Assembly: GCF_014656075.1 (NCBI RefSeq) | Contig: NZ_BNBS01000010.1 | Location: 1 to 62,490, forward strand | Direction: 5' to 3' | From: Streptomyces hydrogenans | GTDB taxonomy: Bacteria; Actinomycetota; Actinomycetes; Streptomycetales; Streptomycetaceae | DNA: 62,490 nucleotides | Shown: positions 43,648 through 53,800 of the stretch, piece after piece | Position numbering within the stretch: position 1 is the stretch's first letter | Layout of the letters: each line of letters starts with the position of its first letter | Translations under genes and position numbers: made by a program | Notes under the pieces: generated by a model | Told to the model about the DNA's origin: nothing | What the model saw: only the letters and a program-made list of their open reading frames with translations | Database searches by the model: none

Positions 43648-43995
43648 CCGGTTCTCCACCGAGACGCCGACGCGCCTCAGCGCCGGGGCACGGGGCACGG
43701 GGCGCTGACCCCGACGCACGCCTCCGTCGAACTCCGCGCTGAATCAGGGACGTCACTCCGCGCCGAACCAGGCACGTCCACCGGCCGAAGCACAGCCGGA
43801 GCGCAGTCGAGCACTGACAGGAGCGCTGCCCGGAGCTCCGGCCGAGGCACGGCCGAGCACTGCCCGGAGCTGTGCCCGGAGTGCCGGTTCCCGTACCGGC
43901 GTCGGCCCCTTCTCCCGGCCCCGACGCCGTCCCGGTGCGCCCGGCCGCCTTCCTCACCCCGCCCTCGTTCCGTCATGCCCGAAAGGACTCGCCCC
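43648..43995 (+). promoter_or_regulatory. Structured leader region before tauD-like gene
   Basis: About 350 untranslated bases between the candidate leader ORF and the first enzyme gene. They are rich in short repeated blocks (GCCCGGAGCT, GGCCGAGGCACGGCCGAGCAC, GCACTGCCCGGAGC) that can pair with one another in several ways. This would fit an attenuation or antitermination leader. No known riboswitch consensus was recognised. Confidence 0.35.
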
Positions 43996-44946
43996 ATGAG
44001 CACGCTCACCGTCCGTCCCGTCGCCGGTCACATCGGCGCCGACTTCGACGGCGTGGACCTCGCCGGCCCGCTGGCCGTCGAGACCGTCGACGCGATCAAG
44101 CAGGCCCTCCACCGTCACAAGGTCGTCTTCTTCCGGGGGCAGCGGCTCGACCACGCCTCGCAGATCGCCTTCGCCCGCCACTTCGGCGAGCTCACCTACG
44201 CCCACCCGCACGACGACGCCCCGCCGGAGGATCACCCGGAGATCTTCACCATCGACCCGCGCCGCTTCGAGGAGCGCTACGGGAAGGAGTTCCGGGAGGA
44301 GTACCGCAAGCGCCAGTACAGCTACTTCGACGGCTGGCACACGGACGTCACCGCCGCGGTGAACCCGCCCGCCGGGTCCATCCTGCGCGCCGAGACGGTC
44401 CCGGAGTTCGGCGGCGACACCCAGTGGACCAACCTCGTCGCCGCGTACGAGGGACTGTCCGCCCCCGTCAGGGCGTTCGTGGACACGCTGCGCGCCGAGC
44501 ACCGGTACGGCGGCGCCCGGCCGGTCGGCGAGGACGGCGCCTACGCCCGCCGGGTCAACGACAACCTGCTCGTGTCCGTCCACCCCGTGGTGCGGGTGCA
44601 CCCGGAGACCGGGGAGCGCGCGCTGTTCGTCAACCCCGGGTTCACCAGCCACGTCGTGGGCGTCACCGCCGCGGAGAGCCGGCGGATCCTGGACCTGCTC
44701 TACGCCGAGATCACCCGGCCCGAGTACACGGTGCGCTTCCGCTGGGAGCCGGGGCACGTGGCGTTCTGGGACAACCGGGCCACCGCGCACCTCGCCCCGC
44801 GCGACCTGGAGCACCTCGACGTCGAGCGCCGGCTGCACCGGGTCACGCTGATCGGCGAGGTCCCCGTCGGACCGGACGGACACCCGTCCGAGTCGGTCGC
44901 CGGGCGCCCGTTCACCGCCGACCACCGGGTCGCCGCGACCTCCTGA
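43996..44946 (+). CDS. tauD: TauD/AtsK-type Fe(II)/2-oxoglutarate dioxygenase
   Basis: Encodes 316 residues with GAAAGGA before the ATG. The metal facial triad is visible: GWHTDVTA gives His and Asp, and the distal His is in DNRATAHLAP. The 2-oxoglutarate-binding Arg is in RRLHRVT. The family oxidatively cleaves taurine, other sulfonates or alkyl sulfate esters, releasing sulfite or sulfate; the sequence alone does not separate TauD from AtsK. It is followed by an SsuABCD set, so the operon supplies sulfur. The N-terminal SLTVRPVAGHIGADFDGVDL pattern is typical of the family. Confidence 0.9.
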   Translation: MSTLTVRPVAGHIGADFDGVDLAGPLAVETVDAIKQALHRHKVVFFRGQRLDHASQIAFARHFGELTYAHPHDDAPPEDHPEIFTIDPRRFEERYGKEFREEYRKRQYSYFDGWHTDVTAAVNPPAGSILRAETVPEFGGDTQWTNLVAAYEGLSAPVRAFVDTLRAEHRYGGARPVGEDGAYARRVNDNLLVSVHPVVRVHPETGERALFVNPGFTSHVVGVTAAESRRILDLLYAEITRPEYTVRFRWEPGHVAFWDNRATAHLAPRDLEHLDVERRLHRVTLIGEVPVGPDGHPSESVAGRPFTADHRVAATS

Positions 44947-45152
44947 CACCCTCCCGGGGCCGCCAGCGCCCGCGCCGACGCGTTCCGCCGCCGCGTCGGC
45001 GGCCCCACCCTCCCCTCGGTCTCCCCACCTCCGCCCTTCGGCCCGCCCGGTCCACCCGGCCCGCCCTGCCGGCCCTGCCGGTCCTCCCCTCCCAGCCGCG
45101 TCCCTCCTCCCCCGGCGCCTCCCCCGCCGCCACGTGAAAGGCCCGTATCGCC

Positions 45153-46205
45153 ATGTCCCTGCACACCTCAAGACCACTGAACCGCCGGGGATTCCTCGCC
45201 CTGGGCGGCGGCGCCCTGCTGGCGCTCGCGGGCTGCGCCTCCCCCGACCAGGCCGGCTCCACGCAGCTCGGCGCGCTGCCGACCGCCGCGCCCGACAGGA
45301 AGACCACCCTCCGGCTCGGGACGACCACGACGCAGGCGCAGCTCACCGCCGAACCGTCGCTCGGTCCGCTGCCGTTCTCCGTCGAGTGGGTCCGGCTCAA
45401 CGGCGGTCCCGAGACCATCCAGGGCTTCCGCGCGGGCGCGGTCGACCTGGCGAGCAACGCCGGGATGCCGCCGATCCAGGCGCACGACATCGGCTTCGAC
45501 GCGAAGATCGTCGCCATCGCGCACAACACCGCGGTCACCTACATCCCCACCACCCGGCCGGGCAGCGACATCCGGACGGCGAAGGACGTCGTCGGCAAGC
45601 GGATCGCCTTCTCCCAGGGCCAGGCGCAGGGCGTCACGATCCTCAAGTGGCTGAACGAGAACGGCGTCTCGCACCAGGACGTGACCCTGGTGCCGCTGCC
45701 CAGCGCCCAGTTCCTGACCGCGCTCCAGGGCGACCAGGTCGACCTCGCGCCGCTGACCGAGCCGTCGCTGACGAAGTACCTGAAGCAGTACGCGAAGGAC
45801 GGCGCTCGCGCCCTGCCCACCGACGTCCAGGACCTCCTGAGCCTGTTGTGGGCGCCCACGTCGGTGCTCGCCGACGAGCGCAAGGCGGCGGCGGTCCGGG
45901 CGTTCGTCCCGATCTGGGTCCGGGGCAACAACTGGTCCTGGGAGAACCCCGACCAGTGGATCGATTCGTACTACGTGAAGGACCAGGGGGTCACCCGGGA
46001 GGACGGCGAACGGATCGTCAAGGCCCGGAGCAAGCCGCTGTACCCCACGAACTGGGACTCCTCGATCGCCTGGGAGCAGTCGATCGCCGACCTCATGTCC
46101 GACGCCGGCTTCGTGAAGAAGTTCGACGTGGGCGTGCTGTTCGACCGGCGGTTCGAGAAGGTCGCGGCGGAGGCCGCGCCCCCCGCGTACCGGGGGCAGG
46201 CCTGA
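45153..46205 (+). CDS. ssuA: Sulfonate ABC transporter substrate-binding lipoprotein (SsuA-like)
   Basis: Encodes 350 residues; GAAAGG precedes the ATG. A twin-arginine-like start (LNRRGFLALGG) and lipobox (LAGC) mark an exported lipoprotein. The mature part is an SsuA/THI5-type periplasmic binding fold: TTLRLGTTTTQAQL, IQGFRAGAVDLASNAGMPPI, DVVGKRIAFSQGQAQ, ALQGDQVDLAPLTEPSL. It would capture an organosulfonate or similar anion for SsuC/SsuB. The 206-base gap upstream is C-rich and has no gene. Confidence 0.88.
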   Translation: MSLHTSRPLNRRGFLALGGGALLALAGCASPDQAGSTQLGALPTAAPDRKTTLRLGTTTTQAQLTAEPSLGPLPFSVEWVRLNGGPETIQGFRAGAVDLASNAGMPPIQAHDIGFDAKIVAIAHNTAVTYIPTTRPGSDIRTAKDVVGKRIAFSQGQAQGVTILKWLNENGVSHQDVTLVPLPSAQFLTALQGDQVDLAPLTEPSLTKYLKQYAKDGARALPTDVQDLLSLLWAPTSVLADERKAAAVRAFVPIWVRGNNWSWENPDQWIDSYYVKDQGVTREDGERIVKARSKPLYPTNWDSSIAWEQSIADLMSDAGFVKKFDVGVLFDRRFEKVAAEAAPPAYRGQA

Positions 46206-46206
46206 G

Positions 46207-47337
46207 ATGGGCGAACACCTCTGGTACATCCCGAACGCCGTCGAGCCCGGGCATCGCGGCGACGACGCCGTCGAGGGGTGGGGCACGCTGGACCACGCGA
46301 CGGAGCTGGCCCGCGCCGTCGAGGACCACGGCTGGGCCGGGGCGCTCCTCGGCACCGGCTGGGGCCGTCCGGACACCTTCACCGTCGCGGCCTCGCTCGC
46401 CGCCCGTACGACGACGTTCAAGCCGCTCATCGCCGTCCGGCCCGGCTACTGGCACCCGGCGAACTTCGCCTCCGCCGCGGCCACCCTCGACCGGCTCAGC
46501 GAAGGCAGGGTCCTGGTCAACGTCGTCAGCGGCCTCGACGCCGCCGCGTCCTACGGCGACGGCGAGTTCGACCCCGCCCGCCGCTACGAGCGCACCCTGG
46601 AGTTCCTCCGGCTGGTGCGCCGCCTGTGGAAGGACGAGGAGGTGACGTTCCGGGGAGAGCACTACCGGGTGGAGAACTCCACGGTCCGGCCGCGTCCCTG
46701 GCGCGCCGAGGAGGGCCGGCACCCCCGGCTGTACTTCGGCGGCGCGAGCCCGGCCGCCGAGCGGGTCGCCGCGCGGGAGGCCGACGTCCAGCTGTTCTGG
46801 GGCGAGCCGCTGGACGGCGTCGCGGAACGCGTCGACCGGCTGCGGACGCTGTCCGACGAGGTCGGGCGCGTCCACCGGCCGCTGGAGTTCGGGCTGCGCG
46901 TGACGACCGTCGTGCGGGACACCACCGAGGAGGCGTGGCGCGCGGCGGAGGAGAAGGTCGCCCGCATGGCACGGCAGGACCCGCGCACCCAGGAGGCCTT
47001 CCGGCGCGGCACGGCCGTCGGTCAGCGGCGGCTGCTCGACCTGGCGGACCGGGGCGACGTCCTGGACAGCTGCCTCTACACGGCCCCCGGCCGCCACGGA
47101 GGCGGCGGCGCCGGCACGACCTGGCTGGTCGGCTCGGCGCGGGAGGTCGCCGACGCGCTGCACCGGTACCGCGAGCTCGGCGTGACCCACTTCGTGCTGT
47201 CGGACACCCCGTACCGGCGGGAGATCGCCCGCGTCGGCGACGCCCTGCTCCCGCTCCTGGGGGAGCCGGCCGCGTCCCCCGCCGGATCAGCCCCGCGGCG
47301 ACTTTCCGCCGCCCCTTCCTCGGAGGCCCCCGCATGA
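46207..47337 (+). CDS. ssuD: FMNH2-dependent alkanesulfonate monooxygenase (SsuD-like)
   Basis: Encodes 376 residues starting one base after the ssuA stop. It is a luciferase-like TIM barrel of SsuD type: LDHATELARAVEDHGWAGALLGTGWGRPDTFT, FKPLIAVRPGYWHPANFASAAATLDRLSEGRVLVNVVSG, and FWGEP. SsuD uses reduced FMN and oxygen to cut the C-S bond of alkanesulfonates, giving an aldehyde and sulfite. Reduced flavin would come from the overlapping next gene. The last 25 residues are a low-complexity extension. Confidence 0.88.
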   Translation: MGEHLWYIPNAVEPGHRGDDAVEGWGTLDHATELARAVEDHGWAGALLGTGWGRPDTFTVAASLAARTTTFKPLIAVRPGYWHPANFASAAATLDRLSEGRVLVNVVSGLDAAASYGDGEFDPARRYERTLEFLRLVRRLWKDEEVTFRGEHYRVENSTVRPRPWRAEEGRHPRLYFGGASPAAERVAAREADVQLFWGEPLDGVAERVDRLRTLSDEVGRVHRPLEFGLRVTTVVRDTTEEAWRAAEEKVARMARQDPRTQEAFRRGTAVGQRRLLDLADRGDVLDSCLYTAPGRHGGGGAGTTWLVGSAREVADALHRYRELGVTHFVLSDTPYRREIARVGDALLPLLGEPAASPAGSAPRRLSAAPSSEAPA

Positions 47338-47837
47338 CCGCCGTCCTGCACGACACCACCTCCCTGCGCGCCGTGTACGGCGCGTTCCCCACCGGCGTCA
47401 CGGCGATCGCCGCCCTGGTCGACGGCGAGCCGGCCGGCCTGGCCGCCAGCTCGTTCACGACCGTGTCCCTCGCGCCGCCGCTGGTCTCCGTCTGCGTGGC
47501 GCACACCTCCGGCACCTGGCCGGTGCTGCGCCGGGCCGGCCGCCTGGGCGTCAGCGTGCTCGGCGCGGGCCAGGGGGCGCTGTGCCGGCGGCTCGCCGGT
47601 CCGGCCGCCGAGCGTTTCGCCGGGGCCCCGTGGCGGGCGGACGAGGACGGCGCGGTGCTGCTGGACGGCTCCGCCGCCTGGTTCACCTGCTCGGTCGACG
47701 ACGAGATCCGGGCCGGTGACCACGACATCGTCGTCCTGCGCGTCCACGACCTGCGCCTCGACCGGGACGTGGACCCCCTCGTCTTCCACGCCAGTTCGTT
47801 CCGCTCCCTCCTCCCCCGACCCCAGGAGCCCCGATGA
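47334..47837 (+). CDS. NAD(P)H:flavin reductase partner of the monooxygenases
   Basis: Encodes 167 residues and overlaps ssuD as ATGA. It is a flavin-reductase-like split-barrel domain: AVYGAFPTGVTAIAALVDGEPAGLAASSFTTVSLAPPLVSVCV, GVSVLGAGQ, AWFTCSVDDEIRAGDHDIVVLRV. It supplies reduced FMN to SsuD and probably to the NtaA-type monooxygenase downstream. It overlaps ssuC by four bases. Confidence 0.9.
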   Translation: MTAVLHDTTSLRAVYGAFPTGVTAIAALVDGEPAGLAASSFTTVSLAPPLVSVCVAHTSGTWPVLRRAGRLGVSVLGAGQGALCRRLAGPAAERFAGAPWRADEDGAVLLDGSAAWFTCSVDDEIRAGDHDIVVLRVHDLRLDRDVDPLVFHASSFRSLLPRPQEPR

Positions 47838-48769
47838 ACCTCGACCTGACCTCCCGCACGGGCGGTGGCACGGCCACCGTGACCGGCGGGCCGGCGAAGG
47901 CACCGCCGTCCTCGGCACCCCCCGCTCCCGCACCGCCGACGGACGCGCCGGCACCGGACACGGCGGCGGCCGCCGGTCTGGTGCCGGCGACCCAGCGCCG
48001 CCTCGGGCGCGGCAAGTCGATCCCGTTCGGCCGGCTCCTCGGCCCGCTGCTCATCGTCCTCGCCTGGTGGGGCGCCTCGGCGGCCGGCCTGCTGGACCCG
48101 CGCAAGCTGTCGTCGCCCGCCTCGGTCGTGACCTCCGCCCAGGAACTGTGGGTGAGCGGGCGCCTGCAGGAGAGCGTGCAGGCCTCGCTGTCGCGTGCCC
48201 TGCTCGGTCTGCTCATCGGCGTCGCGGCCGGCCTGGTGCTGGCGCTGGCGTCCGGGCTCTCCCGCGTCGGTGACGCGGTCGTGGACGGCACCTTGCAGGT
48301 CAAGCGCTCGATCCCCAACCTCGCGCTGCTTCCCCTGCTGATCCTCTGGCTGGGCATCGGCGAGACGATGAAGGTGGTCGTCATCGCGCTCGGCGTGACG
48401 GTCGGCATCTACATCAACACCCATGCGGCGCTGGTCTCCATCGACGCCCGCTACGTCGAACTCGCCGAGGCACAGCGGCTGTCGCGCTGGCAGTTCCTGC
48501 GCAAGGTCGTGCTGCCGGCCGCGCTCCCGGGCTTCTTCACGGGGCTGCGGCTGGCGGTGACCGCGGCCTGGCTCGGTCTGATCGTGGTCGAGCAGATCAA
48601 CGCCACCTCGGGAATCGGCTACATGATGTTCCAGGCCCAGCAGTACGCCCAGTCCGGGATCATCCTCGTCGGTCTGGTGCTGTACGGCGCCTTCGGCTTC
48701 GCCTCCGACGCCCTCGTCCGCCTCGTGGAGGGGAGGGTGCTGTCGTGGCGACGTACGATCACCGCCTGA
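47834..48769 (+). CDS. ssuC: Sulfonate ABC transporter permease (SsuC-like)
   Basis: Encodes 311 residues. A Pro/Ala-rich N-terminal extension (~60 residues) precedes six hydrophobic segments (for example LLGPLLIVLAWWGASAAGL, ALLGLLIGVAAGLVLALASGL, LALLPLLILWLGIG). The EAA loop that contacts the ATPase is visible as ELAEAQRLSRWQFLRKVVLPAALPGFFTGLR. It is the membrane channel of the organosulfonate importer. Its end overlaps the ssuB start by 25 bases. Confidence 0.9.
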   Translation: MNLDLTSRTGGGTATVTGGPAKAPPSSAPPAPAPPTDAPAPDTAAAAGLVPATQRRLGRGKSIPFGRLLGPLLIVLAWWGASAAGLLDPRKLSSPASVVTSAQELWVSGRLQESVQASLSRALLGLLIGVAAGLVLALASGLSRVGDAVVDGTLQVKRSIPNLALLPLLILWLGIGETMKVVVIALGVTVGIYINTHAALVSIDARYVELAEAQRLSRWQFLRKVVLPAALPGFFTGLRLAVTAAWLGLIVVEQINATSGIGYMMFQAQQYAQSGIILVGLVLYGAFGFASDALVRLVEGRVLSWRRTITA

Positions 48770-49530
48770 GCGAGGGCGGCCCGGTCGCCGGGTCGATGGA
48801 CCCCGCCGTCCGCGTCAGCGGCCTCACCCGGTCCTTCGGCGACCGCCAGGTGCTCCGCGACGTCGATCTGACCCTCGCCCGGGGCGAGTTCACCGCGCTC
48901 CTCGGGCGCAGCGGCTCGGGCAAGAGCACCCTGCTGCGCGCGGTGGCGGGACTGGACCACACCACCGTCGGCACGGGCGAGATCCTGGTGCCGCGGCGGG
49001 TCTCGCTGGTCTTCCAGGACTCGCGACTGCTGCCGTGGCTGAGGGTCCTGGACAACGTGGTGCTCGGTCTGCCCGGCGACGGCGCCAAGGAGCGCGGCCG
49101 TGCCGCCCTCGACGAAGTCGGCCTGGGCGGGCGGTCGTCGTCCTGGCCGCACGAGCTGTCCGGCGGGGAGCAGCAGCGGGCGGCGCTGGCCCGGTCGCTG
49201 GTCAGCGAACCGGAACTGCTGCTCGCCGACGAGCCGTTCGGCGCCCTCGACGCGCTGACCCGCATCCGGATGCACCGGCTGCTGCGCCGGCTGTACGAGC
49301 GGCACCGGCCGGCGGTGCTGCTGGTGACCCACGACGTGGACGAGGCGGTGACCCTCGCCGACCGGGTGCTGGTCCTCGACGACGGCGACTTCGTCCTGGA
49401 CCTGCGCCTCGACCTGCCCGCCGGACGCGACCCGGGCGACCCGCTGTTCCAGCGGCACCGCACCACCCTGCTGGGCGCCCTGGGCGCCCTCTCCGACGAC
49501 CGCACGAAGGACCCGAAGGAAGCGTCATGA
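48745..49530 (+). CDS. ssuB: Sulfonate ABC transporter ATPase (SsuB-like)
   Basis: Encodes 261 residues from GTG 48745, inside the 3' end of ssuC, with a purine-rich GGAGGGGAGG upstream. Walker A GRSGSGKST, signature LSGGEQQRAALARSLV, Walker B LLLADEPFGALDALT and the switch His in LLVTHDVDEAV are all intact. The Q-loop reads VFQDSRLLPWL, as in SsuB/TauB. It powers import of the substrate bound by SsuA. Confidence 0.92.
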   Translation: MATYDHRLSEGGPVAGSMDPAVRVSGLTRSFGDRQVLRDVDLTLARGEFTALLGRSGSGKSTLLRAVAGLDHTTVGTGEILVPRRVSLVFQDSRLLPWLRVLDNVVLGLPGDGAKERGRAALDEVGLGGRSSSWPHELSGGEQQRAALARSLVSEPELLLADEPFGALDALTRIRMHRLLRRLYERHRPAVLLVTHDVDEAVTLADRVLVLDDGDFVLDLRLDLPAGRDPGDPLFQRHRTTLLGALGALSDDRTKDPKEAS

Positions 49531-50879
49531 GCAAGCGCGCCGAGAAGCTCCATCTGAACGCCTTCCTGATGGGCGTCGGTCACCACGAGGCCGCCTGGCG
49601 GCTGCCGGAGTCGGATCCGTACGCCTCCTGGGACGTCGAGCACTTCCGCAACCTCGCCCGGATCGCCGAACGGGGCCGGCTGGACTCGCTGTTCCTCGCC
49701 GACAGCCCGGGGCTGATGGGCGATCCCGCCCGCCGGCCCGGCGGGCGGCTGGAGCCGACGGTGCTGCTGACGGCGCTCGCCGGGGCGACCGAGCACATCG
49801 GTCTGATCGGGACCGCCTCGACGTCGTACGACGAGCCGTACAACCTGGCCCGCCGGTTCGCCTCGCTCGACCACGTCTCCGGCGGGCGGGCCGGATGGAA
49901 CATCGTCACGACCGCCGGCGCGGACGCGGCCCGCAACTTCGGCCTGGACGACACGCCCCCGCACAAGGAGCGCTACGAGCGCGCCGACGAGTTCCTCACG
50001 GTGTCCACCCGGCTGTGGGACAGCTGGACGGACGACGCGATCGTGGCCGACAAGGACGCCGGTGTCCACGCCGACTCCGCGAAGGTCCGCGGGATCGATC
50101 ACGCGGGGCGGTTCTTCCGGGTCGCCGGGCCGCTGAACGTGCCCCGCCCGCCGCAGGGTCACCCGCTGCTCGTGCAGGCCGGTTCGTCGGAGGACGGCAA
50201 GGCGTTCGCGGCGCGCTGGGCGGAGGCGGTGTTCACCGCGCAGCAGACCCTCGAAGAGGCGCGGGCGTTCTACGCGGACCTGAAGAAGCGGGCCGTGGCG
50301 CACGGCCGCGACCCGCGGGGCATCAAGATCCTTCCCGGGATCGTGCCGGTCATCGGTGACACCGAGGCGGAGGCGGAGGAGCTGGAACGCGAGCTGGACC
50401 GGCTGATCAGCCCGGAGTTCGCCAAGCGGCAGCTCGCCCGGCTGTTCCGGATCTCCTCGGACGCGCTGGACCTGGACGGGCCGCTGCCGGACGACCTGCC
50501 GTCCGAGGACGAGATCGAGGGCTCCAAGAGCCGGTACACGCTGATCGTGGAGCTGGCCCGGCGGGAGAAGCTGACCGTACGTCAGCTGATCGGGCGGCTC
50601 GGTGGCGGGCGCGGGCACCGGACGTTCACCGGCACGCCGGTGCAGGTGGCCGACGCGATCGAGGAGTGGTTCGACGGCGACGCCGCGGACGGGTTCAACA
50701 TCATGCCGCCGGTCCTGCCGTCCGGCCTGGAGGCGTTCGTCGACAAGGTGGTGCCGATCCTCCAGGAGCGCGGCAGGTTCCGCACCGAATACACCGGCGG
50801 CACGCTGCGCGACCACTACGGGCTGCCCCGCCCCGCGGACTCGCTCGCGGCCCCGCACGCCCTCGGGGCGTCCGCGTGA
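49527..50879 (+). CDS. NtaA/SnaA/DszA-type FMN-dependent monooxygenase
   Basis: Encodes 450 residues and overlaps ssuB as ATGA. It is the long luciferase-like subfamily: LHLNAFLMGVGHHEAAWRLPESDPYAS, FRNLARIAERGRLDSLFLADS, FASLDHVSGGRAGWNIVTT, and the C-terminal DGFNIMPPVLPSGLEAFVDKVVPIL. Family members act on nitrilotriacetate, pristinamycin, dibenzothiophene sulfone and dimethyl sulfide, among others. In this setting a sulfone or sulfide-containing substrate is the best guess. It would share the flavin reductase at 47334. Confidence 0.88.
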   Translation: MSKRAEKLHLNAFLMGVGHHEAAWRLPESDPYASWDVEHFRNLARIAERGRLDSLFLADSPGLMGDPARRPGGRLEPTVLLTALAGATEHIGLIGTASTSYDEPYNLARRFASLDHVSGGRAGWNIVTTAGADAARNFGLDDTPPHKERYERADEFLTVSTRLWDSWTDDAIVADKDAGVHADSAKVRGIDHAGRFFRVAGPLNVPRPPQGHPLLVQAGSSEDGKAFAARWAEAVFTAQQTLEEARAFYADLKKRAVAHGRDPRGIKILPGIVPVIGDTEAEAEELERELDRLISPEFAKRQLARLFRISSDALDLDGPLPDDLPSEDEIEGSKSRYTLIVELARREKLTVRQLIGRLGGGRGHRTFTGTPVQVADAIEEWFDGDAADGFNIMPPVLPSGLEAFVDKVVPILQERGRFRTEYTGGTLRDHYGLPRPADSLAAPHALGASA

Positions 50880-53800
50880 CGGTCGCACCCTGTCGCACCG
50901 CGGACCGTACGTCCCCGGTGTCACCCGGACCGGCCGGCGCGGGCTGGGTGCGCCGGCTGGTCGGGTACTGCCTGGCCCACCGTTCCGACCTGGCCGGGGC
51001 GTACGGCGCGGCGCTCGTCGCCGCGGCGGCCACGGCCGCACTGCCGCTGGTCCTCGGCCACGTCGTGGACCAGGTGGCGTCCCCCTCGGCCGCGCCGACC
51101 CCCTGGGTGGTGCTGCTGCTCGGCCTCGGCGCGCTGCGGTTCGGGGCGAGCTTCCTGCGCCGGTACTGCTCCGGCCGGGTGTCCCTCGGAGTGCAGTACG
51201 CGCTGCGCAACGACGCCTTCGCCGCGCTGCTGCGGCTCGGCGGCCGCCAACAGGACGAGCTGCACACCGGCCAGGTCGTCAGCCGGGCCGTCTCCGACGT
51301 GACGCTCGTCCAGATGCTGCTGCAGTTCCTGCCGAACATGTTCGGCAACGCGCTGATGTTCGGCCTGTCCGTGGCGCTGATGCTCGCGCTGTCGCCGCTG
51401 CTGACCCTGGTCGCCCTCGTCGTCGGCCCGGCGCTGTGGCTGATCGCGTACCGCAGCCGCCGCGACCTGTTCCCGGCCAACTGGCACGCGCAGCAGGAGG
51501 CGGCCGAGGTCGCGTCGACCGTGGAGGCGGCGGTCGCGGGCGTCCGCGTGGTCAAGGGGTTCGGCCAGGAGGAGCGTGAACTGGCGGAGCTGGAGCAGCG
51601 GTCGCGCGCGCTGTTCTCCTCGCGGCTGCGGGTCGCCCGGCTCACCGGCAGGTACAACCCGGCGCTTCAGGCCGTGCCGGTCCTCGGGCAGGTCGCCGTG
51701 CTCGCGCTGGGCGGCTGGCTGGCGCTGCGCGGCAGCATCTCCCTGGGCACCTTCGTGGCGTTCAACGCCTATCTCGGCTCCTTCGTGACGCCCGTGCGCC
51801 AGGTGGCCATGCTGCTCACCGTCTGGCAGCAGGCGCGCGCCGGGGTGGAGCGGGTGCTCGACGTCGTCGACACGGCTCCCGCCATCACCGACGCCCCGGA
51901 CGCCGTCGCCGTGCCGGACGGGGCGCCCGCCCTGGAGTGGGACGGAGTGGTGTTCGGCCACGACCCGACGGCCGCCCCGCTGCTCGACGGTTTCACCCTG
52001 CGCGTGGAACCCGGGGAGACGGTGGCCCTGGTCGGCGCGGCCGGGTCGGGCAAGTCCACGGCGGCGGCGCTGCTGCCCCGGTTCTTCGACCCGGCCGCCG
52101 GGACGGTACGGGTCGGGGGCGTCGACGTCCGCGGACTGCGGCTCGCCGCACTGCGTGCCCGGATCGGCTTCGTCTTCGAGGAGCCGCACCTGCTGTCCGA
52201 CACGATCGCGGCGAACATCGCCTACGGGCGGCCCGACGCCGGGCGGGCGGAGATCCGCCGCGCGGCGCGGCTGGCGCAGGCCGACGCGTTCATCAGCGCC
52301 CTGCCGGACGGCTACGACACCGTGATCGGCGAGCAGGGCCTCACCCTGTCCGGCGGGCAGCGCCAGCGCATCGCCCTGGCCCGGGCGATCCTGCCCGACC
52401 CCGCCGTCCTGGTGCTGGACGACGCGACCTCCGCCATCGACGCCCAGGTCGAGGCGGCCATCCACGCCGGTCTGCACCGAGTGGCGCGACGGCGGACCAC
52501 GTTGGTCATCGCCCACCGGGCGTCCTCCCTCGAACTGGCCGACCGGGTCGCCGTCCTGGACCGGGGCCGGGTCGTCGACATCGGCACGCCCGACGAACTC
52601 CGGGAGCGCAGCGCGCTGTACCGGTCGCTGCTGTCTCCCGACGAGCAGCCCGGCGAACTCGGCGTCGACGAGGCGTCGGCCGCGGAGCCGCCGCGGCCGC
52701 GCGGTGTCACCGAGGCGCTGTGGCGGCCCGCCCCGGACGCCCCGTCGGCCGGCCCGGACGTCGGGGCGCGGGTCGCCGCCGCCTACGCGCAGGCCGCCGC
52801 CACGTCCGGGCCGGGCCGCGCGGGACCGGGCGGAGGGCTGCTCGGCGGCGCCCCGGCCGACGGGGAACTCCTGGAGCGGCTGGCGGCGTTGCCGCGCGTC
52901 GACGTGGATCCGAAGGTCTCGCCCGAGCAGGCCCGCGCCTGGGACCCGGACTTCGGACTGCGCACCCTCGTACGGCCCTTCCGGCTGCCGCTGCTCGGCG
53001 GTCTCGCGCTGGTCGGCGCGGACGCGCTCGCGCAGCTCGCCGTACCGGTCCTGGTGCGGCACGGCGTCGACAGCGGCGTCAGCCGGTCCGCGCCGGCGGT
53101 GCTGCTCGCGACCTCGGGCGTCGCGGCGGTGGTCGTGCTCCTCGGCTGGCTGGTGAACGTCGCCCAGGTGCGGGTGACCGGCCGCACCGGCGAGCGTCTG
53201 CTGCACGCGCTGCGGGTGCGGACGTACGCCCAGTTGCAGCGGCTCGGACTGGACTACTACGAGCGCGAGCAGGGCGGCCGGATCATGACCCGGATGACCA
53301 CGGACGTGGACGCGCTGTCGGCGTTCCTGCAGACGGGTCTGGTGACCTTCGTGGTCTCCCTGCTCACGATGCTCGGTGTGCTCGTCGCCCTGCTCGTCAT
53401 CGACGCGGGGCTCGCCGTCACCCTGCTCCTCGCCCTGCCGGTCCTCGTCGCCGCCACGGCGGTGTTCCGGGCGCGGTCGCTGCCCGCGTACCTCGACGCG
53501 CGGGAGCGGGTCAGCGCGGTCAACGCCTACCTCCAGGAGAACGTGGCCCTGATCCGGGTCACCCAGGCCTACGGCCGCGAGGCGCGCAACGCCCGCGACT
53601 TCGCCCGCCTGGCCTGGGCGTTCCGCGACTCCAGGCTGCGGGCGCAACGGCTGATGGCGACGTTCTTCCCGTTCGTCGAGTTCCTCGGCACGGCGGCGAC
53701 CGCCCTGGTCCTGGTGATCGGCGCCGGGCAGGTGCGCGACGGCCGGCTCACCGCGGGCGTCCTGATCGCGTTCCTGCTCTACGTCGAGCTGTTCTTCTCG

